Source of the DNA: Lachnospiraceae bacterium
GTDB lineage: Bacteria > Bacillota > Clostridia > Lachnospirales > Lachnospiraceae
DNA: 46,830 bases
Direction: 5' to 3'
NCBI GenBank assembly: GCA_024698345.1
Contig: JAILRH010000249.1
Location: 1-46,830 of the forward strand
The notes beneath the pieces are model-generated. The model worked only from the letters and a program-made list of their open reading frames with translations. It did no database searches and was not told the origin of the DNA. Positions 33,243 to 42,009 of this stretch are shown piece after piece; positions within the stretch are counted from its first letter, which is position 1, and every line of letters begins with the position of its first letter. The translations under genes were made by a program, and so were the position numbers.

Positions 33243-35091
33243 AACAAATTCCTCCTCCAAATGAAGCAGCTCCACAACCTGAACACTGTAACTTACAGTT
33301 TGGAGTTACCTTTCCTTCTTTTGCATTATTCCACTCTCTGATAAGGAATGATTTGGTTACGCCTATATCAATCATATCCCAAGGGAACAACTCTTCTGTA
33401 TCACGTTCTCTTGTTATATAAAAATCCATATCAACATTTGTGTCAGCAATAGCTTTCTGCCACATGTCATACTTAAAACATTCAGACCATGAATCGTAAA
33501 TACATCCGTTATTGTAAGCGGCAAGAATTGTTGCAGATAATTTTCTGTCTCCTCTTGCAAGTAATCCTTCAAGTTCTGACAAATCTGCTTCATGCCAGTT
33601 GTATTTGATTGATTTCTTGTTGCGAAGCGTATTCATCTTATTTTTTACGATTGTTGCCTTTTCAATAAATTGGTCTTTGGTGCACATTGGTGCCCACTGA
33701 AAAGGTGTGAAAGGCTTTGGAATAAAGAATGAAGTGCTGGCAGTGATATTAACTTTGCCATTCCTCTCCTGCTTTGGAATTGTATAATACTCCTCGGCTA
33801 TGAGCTCGCACAAATCCATAATCGCCTCGTTATCCTCGACTGTCTCAAAAGGAAGTCCAAGCATAAAGTATAATTTGACTTTGTTCCAACCTGCATTGAA
33901 TGCCATCATTGAACCTGTAAGAATATTTTCGACAGTAAGACCTTTATTTATGACATCTCTCATTCTCTGACTTCCGGCTTCCGGTGCAAATGTAAGTGAG
34001 GACTTCTTAATGTCCTGAACTTTGCTCATTACATCCAGCGAGAATGCGTCTATTCTAAGTGATGGCAAAGAAATATTGACGTGCTTTTCTTTGAACTCAT
34101 CAATAAGAAAGTTAACTAATTCGGGAAGATTGGAATAATCACTGGAACTTAATGAACTGAGGGAAATTTCCTCATATCCGGTGTTTCTTAACATCTCTCT
34201 TGCCGTTTCTTTCAGTGTTTCTATATTTTTTTCCCTTACAGGTCTGTATACACTTCCGGCCTGACAGAATCTGCAACCTCTTATGCAGCCGCGCTGTATT
34301 TCAAGGACTACTCTGTCCTGGGTGATTTTTATAAAAGGAACTAACGGCTTCTTAGGATATGGGGATGAACTCATATCAAGAACAATATCTTTTCTGATTT
34401 TTGCAGGTGCACACTCCTCATTTGGAATGATAGAACTTACAGTGCCATCTTCATTATATTCAATATCATAAAATGAAGGAATATATATGCAAGGTATTGA
34501 AGCGGCAAGTTTAAGAAAATCTCTTCTGCTACCGCCGTTTTTCTTGTTTTTCTTGTATAAATCAAGAAGCTTTCTGTACTGAGTTTCACCCTCACCGATA
34601 TAAAACATATCAAAAAAATCCGCAACAGGTTCAGGGTTATATGTACATGGGCCTCCACCGATTACAATTGGATCATTCTCTCCTCTGTCTTTTGCAAACA
34701 TAGGAATGCCCGATAAATCAAGCATCTGCAAAACGTTTGTGTAACACATTTCGTACTGAAGTGTAATTCCAAGAAAATCAAAATCTTTGATTGGATCCTG
34801 AGTTTCCAAAGAAAATAATTTGATATTCTTTTCTCTCATGATTGCATCAAGGTCTGTCCATGGTGAATACACTCGCTCACAATAAACGTCATCCCATTCA
34901 TTGAACATATTGTAGAGAATCTGAATTCCGAGGTGAGACATTCCAATTTCGTAAACGTCAGGAAATGCCATACAGAATCTGACATCTACCATATTAGGAT
35001 CTTTTTTTACCATGTTGTATTCGTTGCCAATATATCTGGCTGGTTTTTCTATTGTCAAAAGAATATCATCATCTAAAGCTAATTTTCTCAT
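33226..35091 (-). CDS. TIGR03960-family B12-binding/radical SAM protein
   Basis: This 621-residue protein has an N-terminal B12-binding-like domain (about 1-190) and a radical SAM core whose cluster motif is RGCIRGCRFCQAGSVYRP. Other core pieces are SLPSLRIDAFS and FAPEAGSQRMRDVINKGL. The C-terminus ends with NCKLQCSGCGAASFGGG, a second cysteine cluster typical of the family. The adjacent overlapping TIGR03936 gene completes the usual pair. The reaction is not known; a methylthio- or methyl transfer to RNA or protein has been proposed by analogy. The SD in front of the ATG is weak. Confidence 0.92.
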   Translation of the reverse strand: MRKLALDDDILLTIEKPARYIGNEYNMVKKDPNMVDVRFCMAFPDVYEIGMSHLGIQILYNMFNEWDDVYCERVYSPWTDLDAIMREKNIKLFSLETQDPIKDFDFLGITLQYEMCYTNVLQMLDLSGIPMFAKDRGENDPIVIGGGPCTYNPEPVADFFDMFYIGEGETQYRKLLDLYKKNKKNGGSRRDFLKLAASIPCIYIPSFYDIEYNEDGTVSSIIPNEECAPAKIRKDIVLDMSSSPYPKKPLVPFIKITQDRVVLEIQRGCIRGCRFCQAGSVYRPVREKNIETLKETAREMLRNTGYEEISLSSLSSSDYSNLPELVNFLIDEFKEKHVNISLPSLRIDAFSLDVMSKVQDIKKSSLTFAPEAGSQRMRDVINKGLTVENILTGSMMAFNAGWNKVKLYFMLGLPFETVEDNEAIMDLCELIAEEYYTIPKQERNGKVNITASTSFFIPKPFTPFQWAPMCTKDQFIEKATIVKNKMNTLRNKKSIKYNWHEADLSELEGLLARGDRKLSATILAAYNNGCIYDSWSECFKYDMWQKAIADTNVDMDFYITRERDTEELFPWDMIDIGVTKSFLIREWNNAKEGKVTPNCKLQCSGCGAASFGGGICFENKN

Positions 35092-35118
35092 TTAAATATT
35101 ATCACTGTATTTATCAGA

Positions 35119-35766
35119 CTAATCTACAGGATAATCTCCTTCCATCTTTTTAATTAAAGCAGGTAACTCGGTAATGTCGTTTATTTTTGCTGTTTCATCT
35201 TCAATTTCTCCAAAGCCGTATGCTGCATGGATAAAAGTTCCTCCGGCTTTTTTTGTTGCAAGATAGTCTCCGTTAGTATCTCCCACATATATAATGTTGT
35301 CTATATCATTTCTCTTGGCAACAAGCATAATGTTTTCTGCCTTTGGTTGACCTGAGACACCGGGATTTTCTGTGTCGGTGAAATATTTTCCAAAATTATA
35401 ATATTTAAGAAATGCTTCTATATATCCAGCCTGACAGTTACTTACAATAAAAAGTTTGTGCGTTTTTGATAACTCGCTAATAACCTTTTCAATGTTATCA
35501 AAAAGTACTCCGCCTTCTTTTTCTAAGAGCGCATTTTCGTTTTCTTCACACTTTTTTAATACATTATATTTATCATTTTCCGGAATGGAAACAAATAGAA
35601 TATCTGCTATCTCTTCCATTAATTTTCCCATAACACTTTGTAAATCAGCAACTGTGAGTGTTAAATCATATCCGCATTCTTTGAATGTTGCATTCCATGA
35701 TTTAACAACATTTTCTGCAGAATCCCATAATGTTCCGTCCAAATCAAAAAATATACCGGTATTCAT
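35119..35766 (-). CDS. HAD hydrolase, phosphoglycolate phosphatase type
   Basis: This 215-residue protein is a class IA HAD phosphatase. Motif I is FFDLDGTLWDSAENV with the nucleophile Asp, motif II is FIVSNCQAG, motif III Lys is in SGQPKAENIM and motif IV is IYVGDTNGDYLATKKAG. A helical cap lies between motifs I and II (about 15-85). The family acts on phosphoglycolate, beta-phosphoglucomutase-type or similar small phosphates; the exact substrate is not visible. It precedes the radical SAM gene by 27 bp and may share its transcript. Divergent to it is the PHP gene. Confidence 0.88.
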   Translation of the reverse strand: MNTGIFFDLDGTLWDSAENVVKSWNATFKECGYDLTLTVADLQSVMGKLMEEIADILFVSIPENDKYNVLKKCEENENALLEKEGGVLFDNIEKVISELSKTHKLFIVSNCQAGYIEAFLKYYNFGKYFTDTENPGVSGQPKAENIMLVAKRNDIDNIIYVGDTNGDYLATKKAGGTFIHAAYGFGEIEDETAKINDITELPALIKKMEGDYPVD

Positions 35767-35852
35767 AATAAACCTCTTTTTCTTTTTATAAAAATATTAA
35801 ATAATATCATTATTGTGTTAAAATATAATTGTGTTATCAAATGCTACTTTTA

Positions 35853-35881
35853 TTGCGCATACTTGGTATGTATGATATAAA
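35853..35881 (+). promoter_or_regulatory. Candidate promoter of the PHP gene
   Basis: In the 200-bp divergent region, TTGCGC (35853-35858) and TATAAA (35876-35881) are 17 bp apart on the plus strand. TTGAGT (35897-35902) with TACTAT about 18 bp on is a second candidate nearer the gene. The opposite gene may use TTAACA and TAATAT in 35790-35815, a weaker pair. Confidence 0.45.
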
Positions 35882-35966
35882 ATATAAAAGAACAATTTGA
35901 GTAATCACCACTCTTAATGATACTATAAAAATGCTTATTTTACAACTTTGATTGAGGTATAAAGCT

Positions 35967-36629
35967 ATGTATAAATACGAAACTCATATACATACCAGAG
36001 AGGCTAGTAAATGTGCCAGTGTTACCGGAAGTGAGCAGGCACTTCAATATAAGCGGGCAGGTTATGAAGGAATCATTATCACTGATCATTTCTTTGGCGG
36101 AAATACCTGTATTGACAGGACGCTTCCCTGGAAAGACAGAATAGAACTATTCTGCAAAGGCTATGAAAATGCAAAGGAAACCGGTGATAAGATTGGTTTA
36201 CAGGTGTTTTTTGGATTTGAGCAAACTTATAATGGCACAGACTTTCTAATTTATGGACTTGACAAGCAATGGCTGATTGCGCACCCGGAGATTGAGCATT
36301 GCACTATTGCAAATCAATACAGAATGGTTACAGAAAATGGAGGAATGGTAATACATGCTCATCCTTTTAGAGACAGAAATTACATTCCTGAAATTAGACT
36401 TTTTCCAAATCTGGTTGACGGTGTTGAAGTAATAAATTACGGTAATAGGGAACAGGAAAATATAGAAGCTTACAAATATGCAAAAGACTATAATCTTCCT
36501 ATGACAAGTGGCTCTGACGGCCATCATCATGAGGTCCTTGGTGGTGGAGTCAGGACGGATGAAAGACTGAACACAATTGATGATTATATTGATTTGATAA
36601 AATTCAAAAAAAATTATAAGTTACTTTGA
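35967..36629 (+). CDS. PHP-domain metal-dependent phosphoesterase
   Basis: This 220-residue protein is a PHP-type phosphoesterase and the only plus-strand gene in the window. Metal ligands are visible in order: His7 and His9 (THIHTREAS), Asp40 and His41 (IITDHFF), Glu in FFGFEQT, His-Ala-His in VIHAHPFR and SGSDGHHH near the C-terminus. PHP relatives include histidinol phosphatase and nucleoside or oligoribonuclease phosphatases; this one is shorter than HisJ-type enzymes. The ATG is chosen over a TTG five codons upstream because GAGGT is then nine bases away. The his operon starts 7 kb off and lacks its phosphatase, but no direct link is shown. Confidence 0.88.
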   Translation: MYKYETHIHTREASKCASVTGSEQALQYKRAGYEGIIITDHFFGGNTCIDRTLPWKDRIELFCKGYENAKETGDKIGLQVFFGFEQTYNGTDFLIYGLDKQWLIAHPEIEHCTIANQYRMVTENGGMVIHAHPFRDRNYIPEIRLFPNLVDGVEVINYGNREQENIEAYKYAKDYNLPMTSGSDGHHHEVLGGGVRTDERLNTIDDYIDLIKFKKNYKLL

Positions 36630-36645
36630 TATCTATAACTATGAA

Positions 36646-36702
36646 GTAGACGTCCCCCTTCTCAAAGCAAAGTGAAGGTAGGGGTAATAACGTAGAGGCG
36701 TT
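36646..36702. other. Structured GC-richer element downstream of the PHP gene
   Basis: Between the PHP stop and its terminator is a locally GC-rich stretch with ACGTCCCCCTTC facing GAAG-GTA-GGGG-TAATA-ACGT. CTTC/GAAG, CCCC/GGGG and ACGT/ACGT can form one stem with two 3'-side bulges and a 12-nt loop. It stands out from the AT-rich surroundings. I cannot assign it to a known RNA or mobile element. Confidence 0.45.
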
Positions 36703-36725
36703 TATTGAATATATTAAATAATATA

Positions 36726-36787
36726 AAAAAAGGGCACTGCACTACTAAAAAATATTGAAATTTAGTAGCGCAATGCCTTTTTATTTA
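36726..36787. terminator. Bidirectional terminator between convergent genes
   Basis: A-run, an 18-bp imperfect stem (GGGCACTGCACTACTAAA at 36732-36749 against 36761-36778) and a T-run (after GCCTTTTT) give terminator shape on both strands. It serves the PHP gene (plus) and the FN3-type gene (minus). Confidence 0.85.
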
Positions 36788-36830
36788 TATATTAATTCAA
36801 ATTAATACTAATTAATACATATCCAGATAA

Positions 36831-37919
36831 TTATTTAGTGTAATAAAGTGTATAAGTATAAAGGTATCTTGAATTATCAGATTTGATTTTCTTTCCGCCA
36901 GCTTTACCGTTGGCAACAACAGTAAGTTCATATCTCTGCTTAAATAAATTAATGCGTTGTTTCTTGAGCTTTGTAAATTTTAAAGAAGTCTTTTTAGTTG
37001 TACCAATTTTGCTCCATTTCTTTCCGCTTTTTCTTGCATAAACAGTATATGACTTGGCACCTTTTACTTTTCCCCATTTAAATGTAAGAGACTTTCCATC
37101 TTTAGAATACTTTGATTTTTTAGGATTGATAGTTGGTTGAGCTATAAAGTATTTTTTTGCTGACCAATTTGAATAAACTTTATTGTAATTACTATCATAA
37201 TTGTAAGCACGAACCTGTGCGTAATATACAGAATTTGATTTGATTCCGGAGAATATCCAAGATGTCAATGCTGTATCATAAGAATTAATTACTTTATTTT
37301 TTGAATTGCATATTCTGTATTCGAAACCTTTTGCTGAACCATTTGCTGATACATTGACATATGTATCTCTCATTTTTACAGCTGCGACAGAAGGTGTTGG
37401 TACTGTAATATTTGTCGAATTATTGGTTGTTGTATTAGTAGTGTTGTTGTTTGTAGTGTTGTTGTTAGTATTTCTGCTAGTATTGGTGTTGCTTGAAGTT
37501 GAGTTCAAAGTATAAACACCTATTGACATTCCTGTATAAGATAATGTATCGTTCAAATTACTATCAAATACGTACACTATTACCTCAACCTGATATAAAG
37601 TATCAGAAGATAAGTTGTAGAAATTTCCGTAAGTTATATAGTTTGTTGAATCAAATGAATTTTTTAATGCAACTGTTGAATTACCATCTACATATTTGTA
37701 CAGTGTAACATCTACACCAGTGATAGTCTGTGTATTAGGATCTAAATAGTTATTAATAACACCATTCCAATTTGCGTCAAATGATGAAGAAGTTATGTTA
37801 GATATTACAACATCTTCTTCGTATGCAGAAACAACTTCAGTAGGTGTGAATGCAACAGATACTACAAATACTGAAAGTATCATAAAAACTGAAATTACTT
37901 TTTTCTTGAAATTAATCAT
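36831..37919 (-). CDS. Secreted FN3-type protein with Asn/Thr-rich linker
   Basis: This 362-residue protein has a signal peptide (cleavage likely after VSA near residue 32). Two or three fibronectin-III-like beta modules follow: about 38-140 (ITSSSFDANW, YQVEVIVYVFDSN), about 180-262 (GFEYRICNSKNKV, YYAQVRAYNYDSN) and about 268-360 (LTFKWGKVKGAKSYTVYARKSGKKW). An Asn/Thr-only linker of about 28 residues (near 143-171) joins the first and second. The C-terminal module is strongly basic. No cell-wall anchor or catalytic domain is visible. Function is unknown; such proteins are common in the secretomes of gut Lachnospiraceae. It has its own promoter. Confidence 0.85.
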   Translation of the reverse strand: MINFKKKVISVFMILSVFVVSVAFTPTEVVSAYEEDVVISNITSSSFDANWNGVINNYLDPNTQTITGVDVTLYKYVDGNSTVALKNSFDSTNYITYGNFYNLSSDTLYQVEVIVYVFDSNLNDTLSYTGMSIGVYTLNSTSSNTNTSRNTNNNTTNNNTTNTTTNNSTNITVPTPSVAAVKMRDTYVNVSANGSAKGFEYRICNSKNKVINSYDTALTSWIFSGIKSNSVYYAQVRAYNYDSNYNKVYSNWSAKKYFIAQPTINPKKSKYSKDGKSLTFKWGKVKGAKSYTVYARKSGKKWSKIGTTKKTSLKFTKLKKQRINLFKQRYELTVVANGKAGGKKIKSDNSRYLYTYTLYYTK

Positions 37920-37977
37920 CTTTTACTCCTTCTTTTTTTCATACGTAATGAATTTTTCTGTTTAATTAACAGTAAAA

Positions 37978-38006
37978 ATAATAACATTATTAGAATAGGA
38001 AATCAA
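37978..38006 (-). promoter_or_regulatory. Promoter of the FN3-type gene
   Basis: Minus-strand TTGATT (38001-38006) and TATTAT (37978-37983) are 17 bp apart, immediately after the last his gene. Predicted start near 37971, about 50 nt before the ATG. Confidence 0.65.
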
Positions 38007-39278
38007 CTATCTTCTGGATAATTCATTTGCTATATCTTTCCAAGTTACTCCTTTTTCTGCCATAAGTACCATGGTGTGATATAAGAAATCAGATATTTCA
38101 TATTTGATTTCCTGTGGATCAGGGTTCTTTGCAGCAATTATTATTTCGGTAGCTTCTTCTCCCACTTTTTTAAGAATCTTGTCAATACCCTTATCAAACA
38201 GATAATTTGTATACGAGCCCTCCCTAGGGTTGGCTTTTCTGTCAAGAATTGTTTCGTAAACTCTCTCAAAAACTTTGATAGGATTATTCTCCTCATAATC
38301 TGTCTTTACAATCTCATTAAAGAAACATGTTTCAGCCCCTGTGTGACATGGTACGCCAATCTGACATACTTTTGCAAGAATTGTATCGTAATCACAGTCA
38401 ACACTAAGTTCTTTGACATATTGGAAATGTCCTGAGGTGAGTCCCTTAACCCAGATTTCATCTCTGCTTCTGCTGTAGTATGTCATCTTTCCGGTTTTGA
38501 TAGTAAGGTTATAGGCTTCCTCGTTCATGTATGCGACCATTAAAACATCATTTGTTTTATAATCCTGAACTACAACAGGAATCATTCCGTCTGAATTCAA
38601 TTTGAAATCTGTAAATTTGAATTTTGCTTCAAGTATAGAAACTTTTATTCCCTGCTCTTTTAACTGATGTTTGAAATCCATGTAATCAAACTTAGTGTTG
38701 AATTCATCATGAGCAACACCATAAATCTTATCATTCTGAGAGAACATTACAATGTCTTCAAAACTGTTTGTTCCGTTGTATGCCAATACTTTTATTCCGT
38801 TTCCGATAATTTTTTCGGCACAGTCATCAGCAATAATAAGAGATGCTCCGTCATATTTGATATTTTTGATTTTAGAAAAATCAAATGTATTATCTACTAA
38901 CACAGCAACTTTATCACTGCCGAATCTGTCAGCAGCTTCTTTAATCATCTCAATATTATTCGGTTTTGAGCCGTTGAGAATCGCTTTCTTCGCTCCGGTG
39001 TAAAGATACTTTTTTACATCCTCAAGTTTCTCAATATTACCGCCAACAAGCATCTTTATATCAACATAATCCGTAATGTTAATCATTGAACGGATAGTCA
39101 TGTCATGACCTTCTTCGTCATTTGACACATCAAAAATCATTATTTCATCAGCACCGTTGTTAGAATATTCGTATGCCAGATCTTTAGGCAATATATCAGA
39201 GTATTTGTCATGATCATTCTTCTCAACTACTTTTCCGTCCTTTAAGAACATTACCGGAATTAATTTAAAAACTCCCAT
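38007..39278 (-). CDS. hisIE: HisF-like/HisI/HisE fusion protein
   Basis: This 423-residue protein has three parts. Residues 1-215 resemble a HisA/HisF barrel (FKLIPVMFLKDGKVVEK; ADEIMIFDVSNDEEGHD; AADRFGSDKVAVLVD). Residues about 221-325 are phosphoribosyl-AMP cyclohydrolase HisI, with zinc/magnesium ligands in VDCDYD (294-298), Cys311 and Cys318. Residues about 335-423 are phosphoribosyl-ATP pyrophosphatase HisE (VGEEATEIIIAAKN, YEISDFLYH). The barrel looks catalytically dead: the essential N-terminal Asp is Phe11, the second-half catalytic loop is missing and the phosphate-binding Gly pair is altered. HisI and HisE look active and do steps 2 and 3. Its ATG overlaps the hisB stop by one base. 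Confidence 0.92.
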   Translation of the reverse strand: MGVFKLIPVMFLKDGKVVEKNDHDKYSDILPKDLAYEYSNNGADEIMIFDVSNDEEGHDMTIRSMINITDYVDIKMLVGGNIEKLEDVKKYLYTGAKKAILNGSKPNNIEMIKEAADRFGSDKVAVLVDNTFDFSKIKNIKYDGASLIIADDCAEKIIGNGIKVLAYNGTNSFEDIVMFSQNDKIYGVAHDEFNTKFDYMDFKHQLKEQGIKVSILEAKFKFTDFKLNSDGMIPVVVQDYKTNDVLMVAYMNEEAYNLTIKTGKMTYYSRSRDEIWVKGLTSGHFQYVKELSVDCDYDTILAKVCQIGVPCHTGAETCFFNEIVKTDYEENNPIKVFERVYETILDRKANPREGSYTNYLFDKGIDKILKKVGEEATEIIIAAKNPDPQEIKYEISDFLYHTMVLMAEKGVTWKDIANELSRR

Positions 39279-39865
39279 TATAAACTTCCTTTCGTAGATA
39301 AGACATCTGTGATTCTTGTATCAATAACAGTTGCATTATCAAGAGATTTTGCAAATGCTTTGAAAATACCTTCAATCATGTGGTGGTTATTTCCACTCTC
39401 AAGCATCCTGATGTGAAGATTCATTCCGCTTGCATATGCGATTGCATGGAAAAATTCTTTTACCATCTCTGTATCCATATATCCTACTCTATCTGTTGTA
39501 AAGTCAACATTAAATACCAGGTATGGTCTGCCTGATAAATCAAGAGCACATTGAACTAAAGATTCATCCATTGGCAAAATTGCAAAACCGTATCTTTTTA
39601 TAGATTTTTTGTCGCCAAGAGCCTCTTTAAGTGCTGTTCCAAGTGCAATACCCGTATCTTCTATAGTGTGGTGACAGTCAACATATAAGTCACCGTCTAC
39701 CTTAACCTCGAGATCAAAGAGACCATGCCTTGCAAAATTAGTAAGCATATGGTCAAAAAAACCTATTCCGGTGTTTATGTCAGATTTTCCGCTACCATCA
39801 AGATTGAGTGTTATTGATATATCAGTCTCGTTGGTTTTTCTTGTATATTTACCGATTCTAGCCAT
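39278..39865 (-). CDS. hisB: Imidazoleglycerol-phosphate dehydratase
   Basis: This 195-residue single-domain enzyme removes water from imidazole-glycerol phosphate. Manganese-binding histidine motifs are visible as GIGFFDHMLTNFARHG, DCHHTIEDTGIALG, EFFHAIAYASGMNLHI and NNHHMIEGIFKAFA. It is not fused to histidinol phosphatase as in enteric bacteria. It lies 68 bp after hisD and its stop overlaps the start of the HisF-like/HisI/HisE gene (TAATG). Length is normal. Confidence 0.98.
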   Translation of the reverse strand: MARIGKYTRKTNETDISITLNLDGSGKSDINTGIGFFDHMLTNFARHGLFDLEVKVDGDLYVDCHHTIEDTGIALGTALKEALGDKKSIKRYGFAILPMDESLVQCALDLSGRPYLVFNVDFTTDRVGYMDTEMVKEFFHAIAYASGMNLHIRMLESGNNHHMIEGIFKAFAKSLDNATVIDTRITDVLSTKGSL

Positions 39866-39933
39866 ATAATAGTCCTTTCATTATTGTTTTATATATTCAT
39901 ATGTTTTTTTATTATATACGTACATATTCGTTA

Positions 39934-41247
39934 TTAATTTATATCTTTATCGTCGTCCTCGTCGAATCTTACACGGATTGAGTTAGCGTGAGCTGTGAGT
40001 CCTTCTGCTTTGGCAAATTTCATAATTTGTTTGTTGACAGGCTCTAATGCTTCTCTTGAATAAGATATAATACTTGATTTTTTTATGAAATCATCTACGC
40101 TTAATGGCGAGAAGAATTTTGCTGTTCCGTTAGTTGGAAGAACGTGGTCAGGTCCTGCAAAATAATCACCAAGCGGTTCTGAGCTGTATTCGCCAAGGAA
40201 TATAGCACCTGCATTTTTAATTTTTGTCATAATTTCAAAAGGATTTGCAGTAACAATTTCTAAGTGCTCTGATGCAATCTCATTTGCAGCATCAATTGCA
40301 TCATCCATTGAATCTGTCACTAAAATATAACCGTAATTATCAAGTGATTTTTGTGCAATTTCCTTACGTGTGAGTTTTGAAACAAATAAATCAACATATT
40401 TTGAAACCTCATCTGCAATCTTCTCACTTGTAGTAATTAATATTGCTGATGCAAGTTCATCGTGTTCTGCCTGTGAAAGTAAATCTGCAGCTATAAATCT
40501 TGGATTTGAAGTCTCGTCAGCAATTACAAGAATTTCACTAGGGCCTGCAATTGAATCTATTCCAACATAACCAAATACCGCTTTTTTAGCCAATGCCACA
40601 AAAATATTTCCAGGGCCAACAATTTTGTCAACCTTCTTAATTGATTCAGTACCGTAAGCCATGGCTGCAATAGCTTGAGCTCCACCGACTTTATATATTT
40701 CATTTACACCTGCCTCATTTGCAGCAACAAGTATTGCCGGATTGATTTTTCCGTTTGGTCCCGGAGGTGTAAGCATGATGAGTTCATCAACTCCGGCAAC
40801 TTTTGCAGGAATAATATTCATAAGAACTGATGATGATAATGCAGCCTTTCCGCCAGGTACATATACACCTACTCTTCCAATCGGAGTAACTTTCTGTCCT
40901 AAAATACTTCCGTCAGGTTTTGAATCAAACCAACTGTATTGTTTCTGTTTCTCGTGATATTCTTTGATGTTTTCTTTGGAATTTTTAATGACATCAAGTA
41001 ATTCATCATCTAACAAGTCATAAGCTTCTTTTATTTCAGTTTCTGTAACTCGGATATTATTCTCATTAATATCTGCCTTATCAAACTTTGCAGTATACTC
41101 AAATATAGCTTTATTTCCGTTCTTCTTTACGTTGTCAAGAATTTCAGCAACTGTTTCTTCGTACTGTGTATAGTTATTAGGGCTTCTCTTAAGAAGATCG
41201 TCTAATATATTCTTTTTTGATGATTCATCTAATTTAACAATTCTCAT
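39934..41247 (-). CDS. hisD: Histidinol dehydrogenase
   Basis: This 437-residue NAD-dependent zinc enzyme oxidises histidinol to histidine in two steps. Signatures are YVPGGKAALSSSVLMN, EIYKVGGAQAIAAMAYGTESI, DKIVGPGNIFVALAK, the catalytic Glu-His in ASEHLEIVT and AGPDHVLPTNGTAKFFSPLSV. The C-terminal tail is slightly extended and acidic (DEDDDKDIN). It lies 91 bp after hisG and 68 bp before hisB. Confidence 0.98.
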   Translation of the reverse strand: MRIVKLDESSKKNILDDLLKRSPNNYTQYEETVAEILDNVKKNGNKAIFEYTAKFDKADINENNIRVTETEIKEAYDLLDDELLDVIKNSKENIKEYHEKQKQYSWFDSKPDGSILGQKVTPIGRVGVYVPGGKAALSSSVLMNIIPAKVAGVDELIMLTPPGPNGKINPAILVAANEAGVNEIYKVGGAQAIAAMAYGTESIKKVDKIVGPGNIFVALAKKAVFGYVGIDSIAGPSEILVIADETSNPRFIAADLLSQAEHDELASAILITTSEKIADEVSKYVDLFVSKLTRKEIAQKSLDNYGYILVTDSMDDAIDAANEIASEHLEIVTANPFEIMTKIKNAGAIFLGEYSSEPLGDYFAGPDHVLPTNGTAKFFSPLSVDDFIKKSSIISYSREALEPVNKQIMKFAKAEGLTAHANSIRVRFDEDDDKDIN

Positions 41248-41338
41248 ATCAACACCTCTTAATCTCTTTTAAGCTTCTTTTATCTTCGCTTTTTACTAAC
41301 TTTTATATGTATTTATCACTGTATTAGCTTTTGTCTAA

Positions 41339-41977
41339 CTACTTAATCTGTCCTTTTAGTTCGTTAATAAGTTTTCTTATTCTCTCATCTTCCATTTTCA
41401 TACTAACCTGATTTACAACCATTCTGGCTGAGAGAGGACAAACTTCTTCTAATACTGTAAGTCCATTTTCTTTTAATGTTGATCCTGTCTCGACAATATC
41501 AACGATTACTTCTGACAAACCTACAATAGGTGCAAGTTCAACAGAGCCATTCAATTTGATTATCTCAACAGTCTGATGTTTCTGGTTATAGAAATAATCT
41601 TTTGCAATGTTTGGATATTTGGAGGCAACTCTGATCATTCCGTGATTGTTAAGTAGTGCTCTTGCAGATTCAGGGCCACATACACACATGCGGCATTTTC
41701 CAAAGTTTAAATCAAGTACTTCGTAGAGTTTTCTGCCTTCCTCTAATATTGTATCTTTTCCAACCACACCGATATCGGCTGCACCGTATTCAACATAAGT
41801 TGGAACATCACCTGCTTTTGCAAGGAAAAATTTCAATTTTAATTCTTCATTAACAAAAATAAGCTTTCTTGTTTTTTCGTCTTTCATTTCCTCGCATTTA
41901 ATGCCGATTTCTTCAAACATCTTCATTGTAGTTTTTGCTAATCTTCCTTTTGCGAGGGCAAATGTTAAATATCTCAT
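41339..41977 (-). CDS. hisG: ATP phosphoribosyltransferase, short form
   Basis: This 212-residue catalytic subunit joins ATP and PRPP in the first committed step. It is the short form without the C-terminal regulatory domain, which needs HisZ, encoded directly upstream. Family marks are TFALAKGRLAKTTMKMFEEIG, YGAADIGVVGKD, RVASKYPNIAKDYF and the PRPP loop IVDIVETGSTLKENGL. Feedback by histidine would work through HisZ. It lies 32 bp after hisZ. Confidence 0.97.
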   Translation of the reverse strand: MRYLTFALAKGRLAKTTMKMFEEIGIKCEEMKDEKTRKLIFVNEELKLKFFLAKAGDVPTYVEYGAADIGVVGKDTILEEGRKLYEVLDLNFGKCRMCVCGPESARALLNNHGMIRVASKYPNIAKDYFYNQKHQTVEIIKLNGSVELAPIVGLSEVIVDIVETGSTLKENGLTVLEEVCPLSARMVVNQVSMKMEDERIRKLINELKGQIK

Positions 41978-42009
41978 ATTTTACTCCTGTTCTGAATAAT
42001 TACCAGCTA

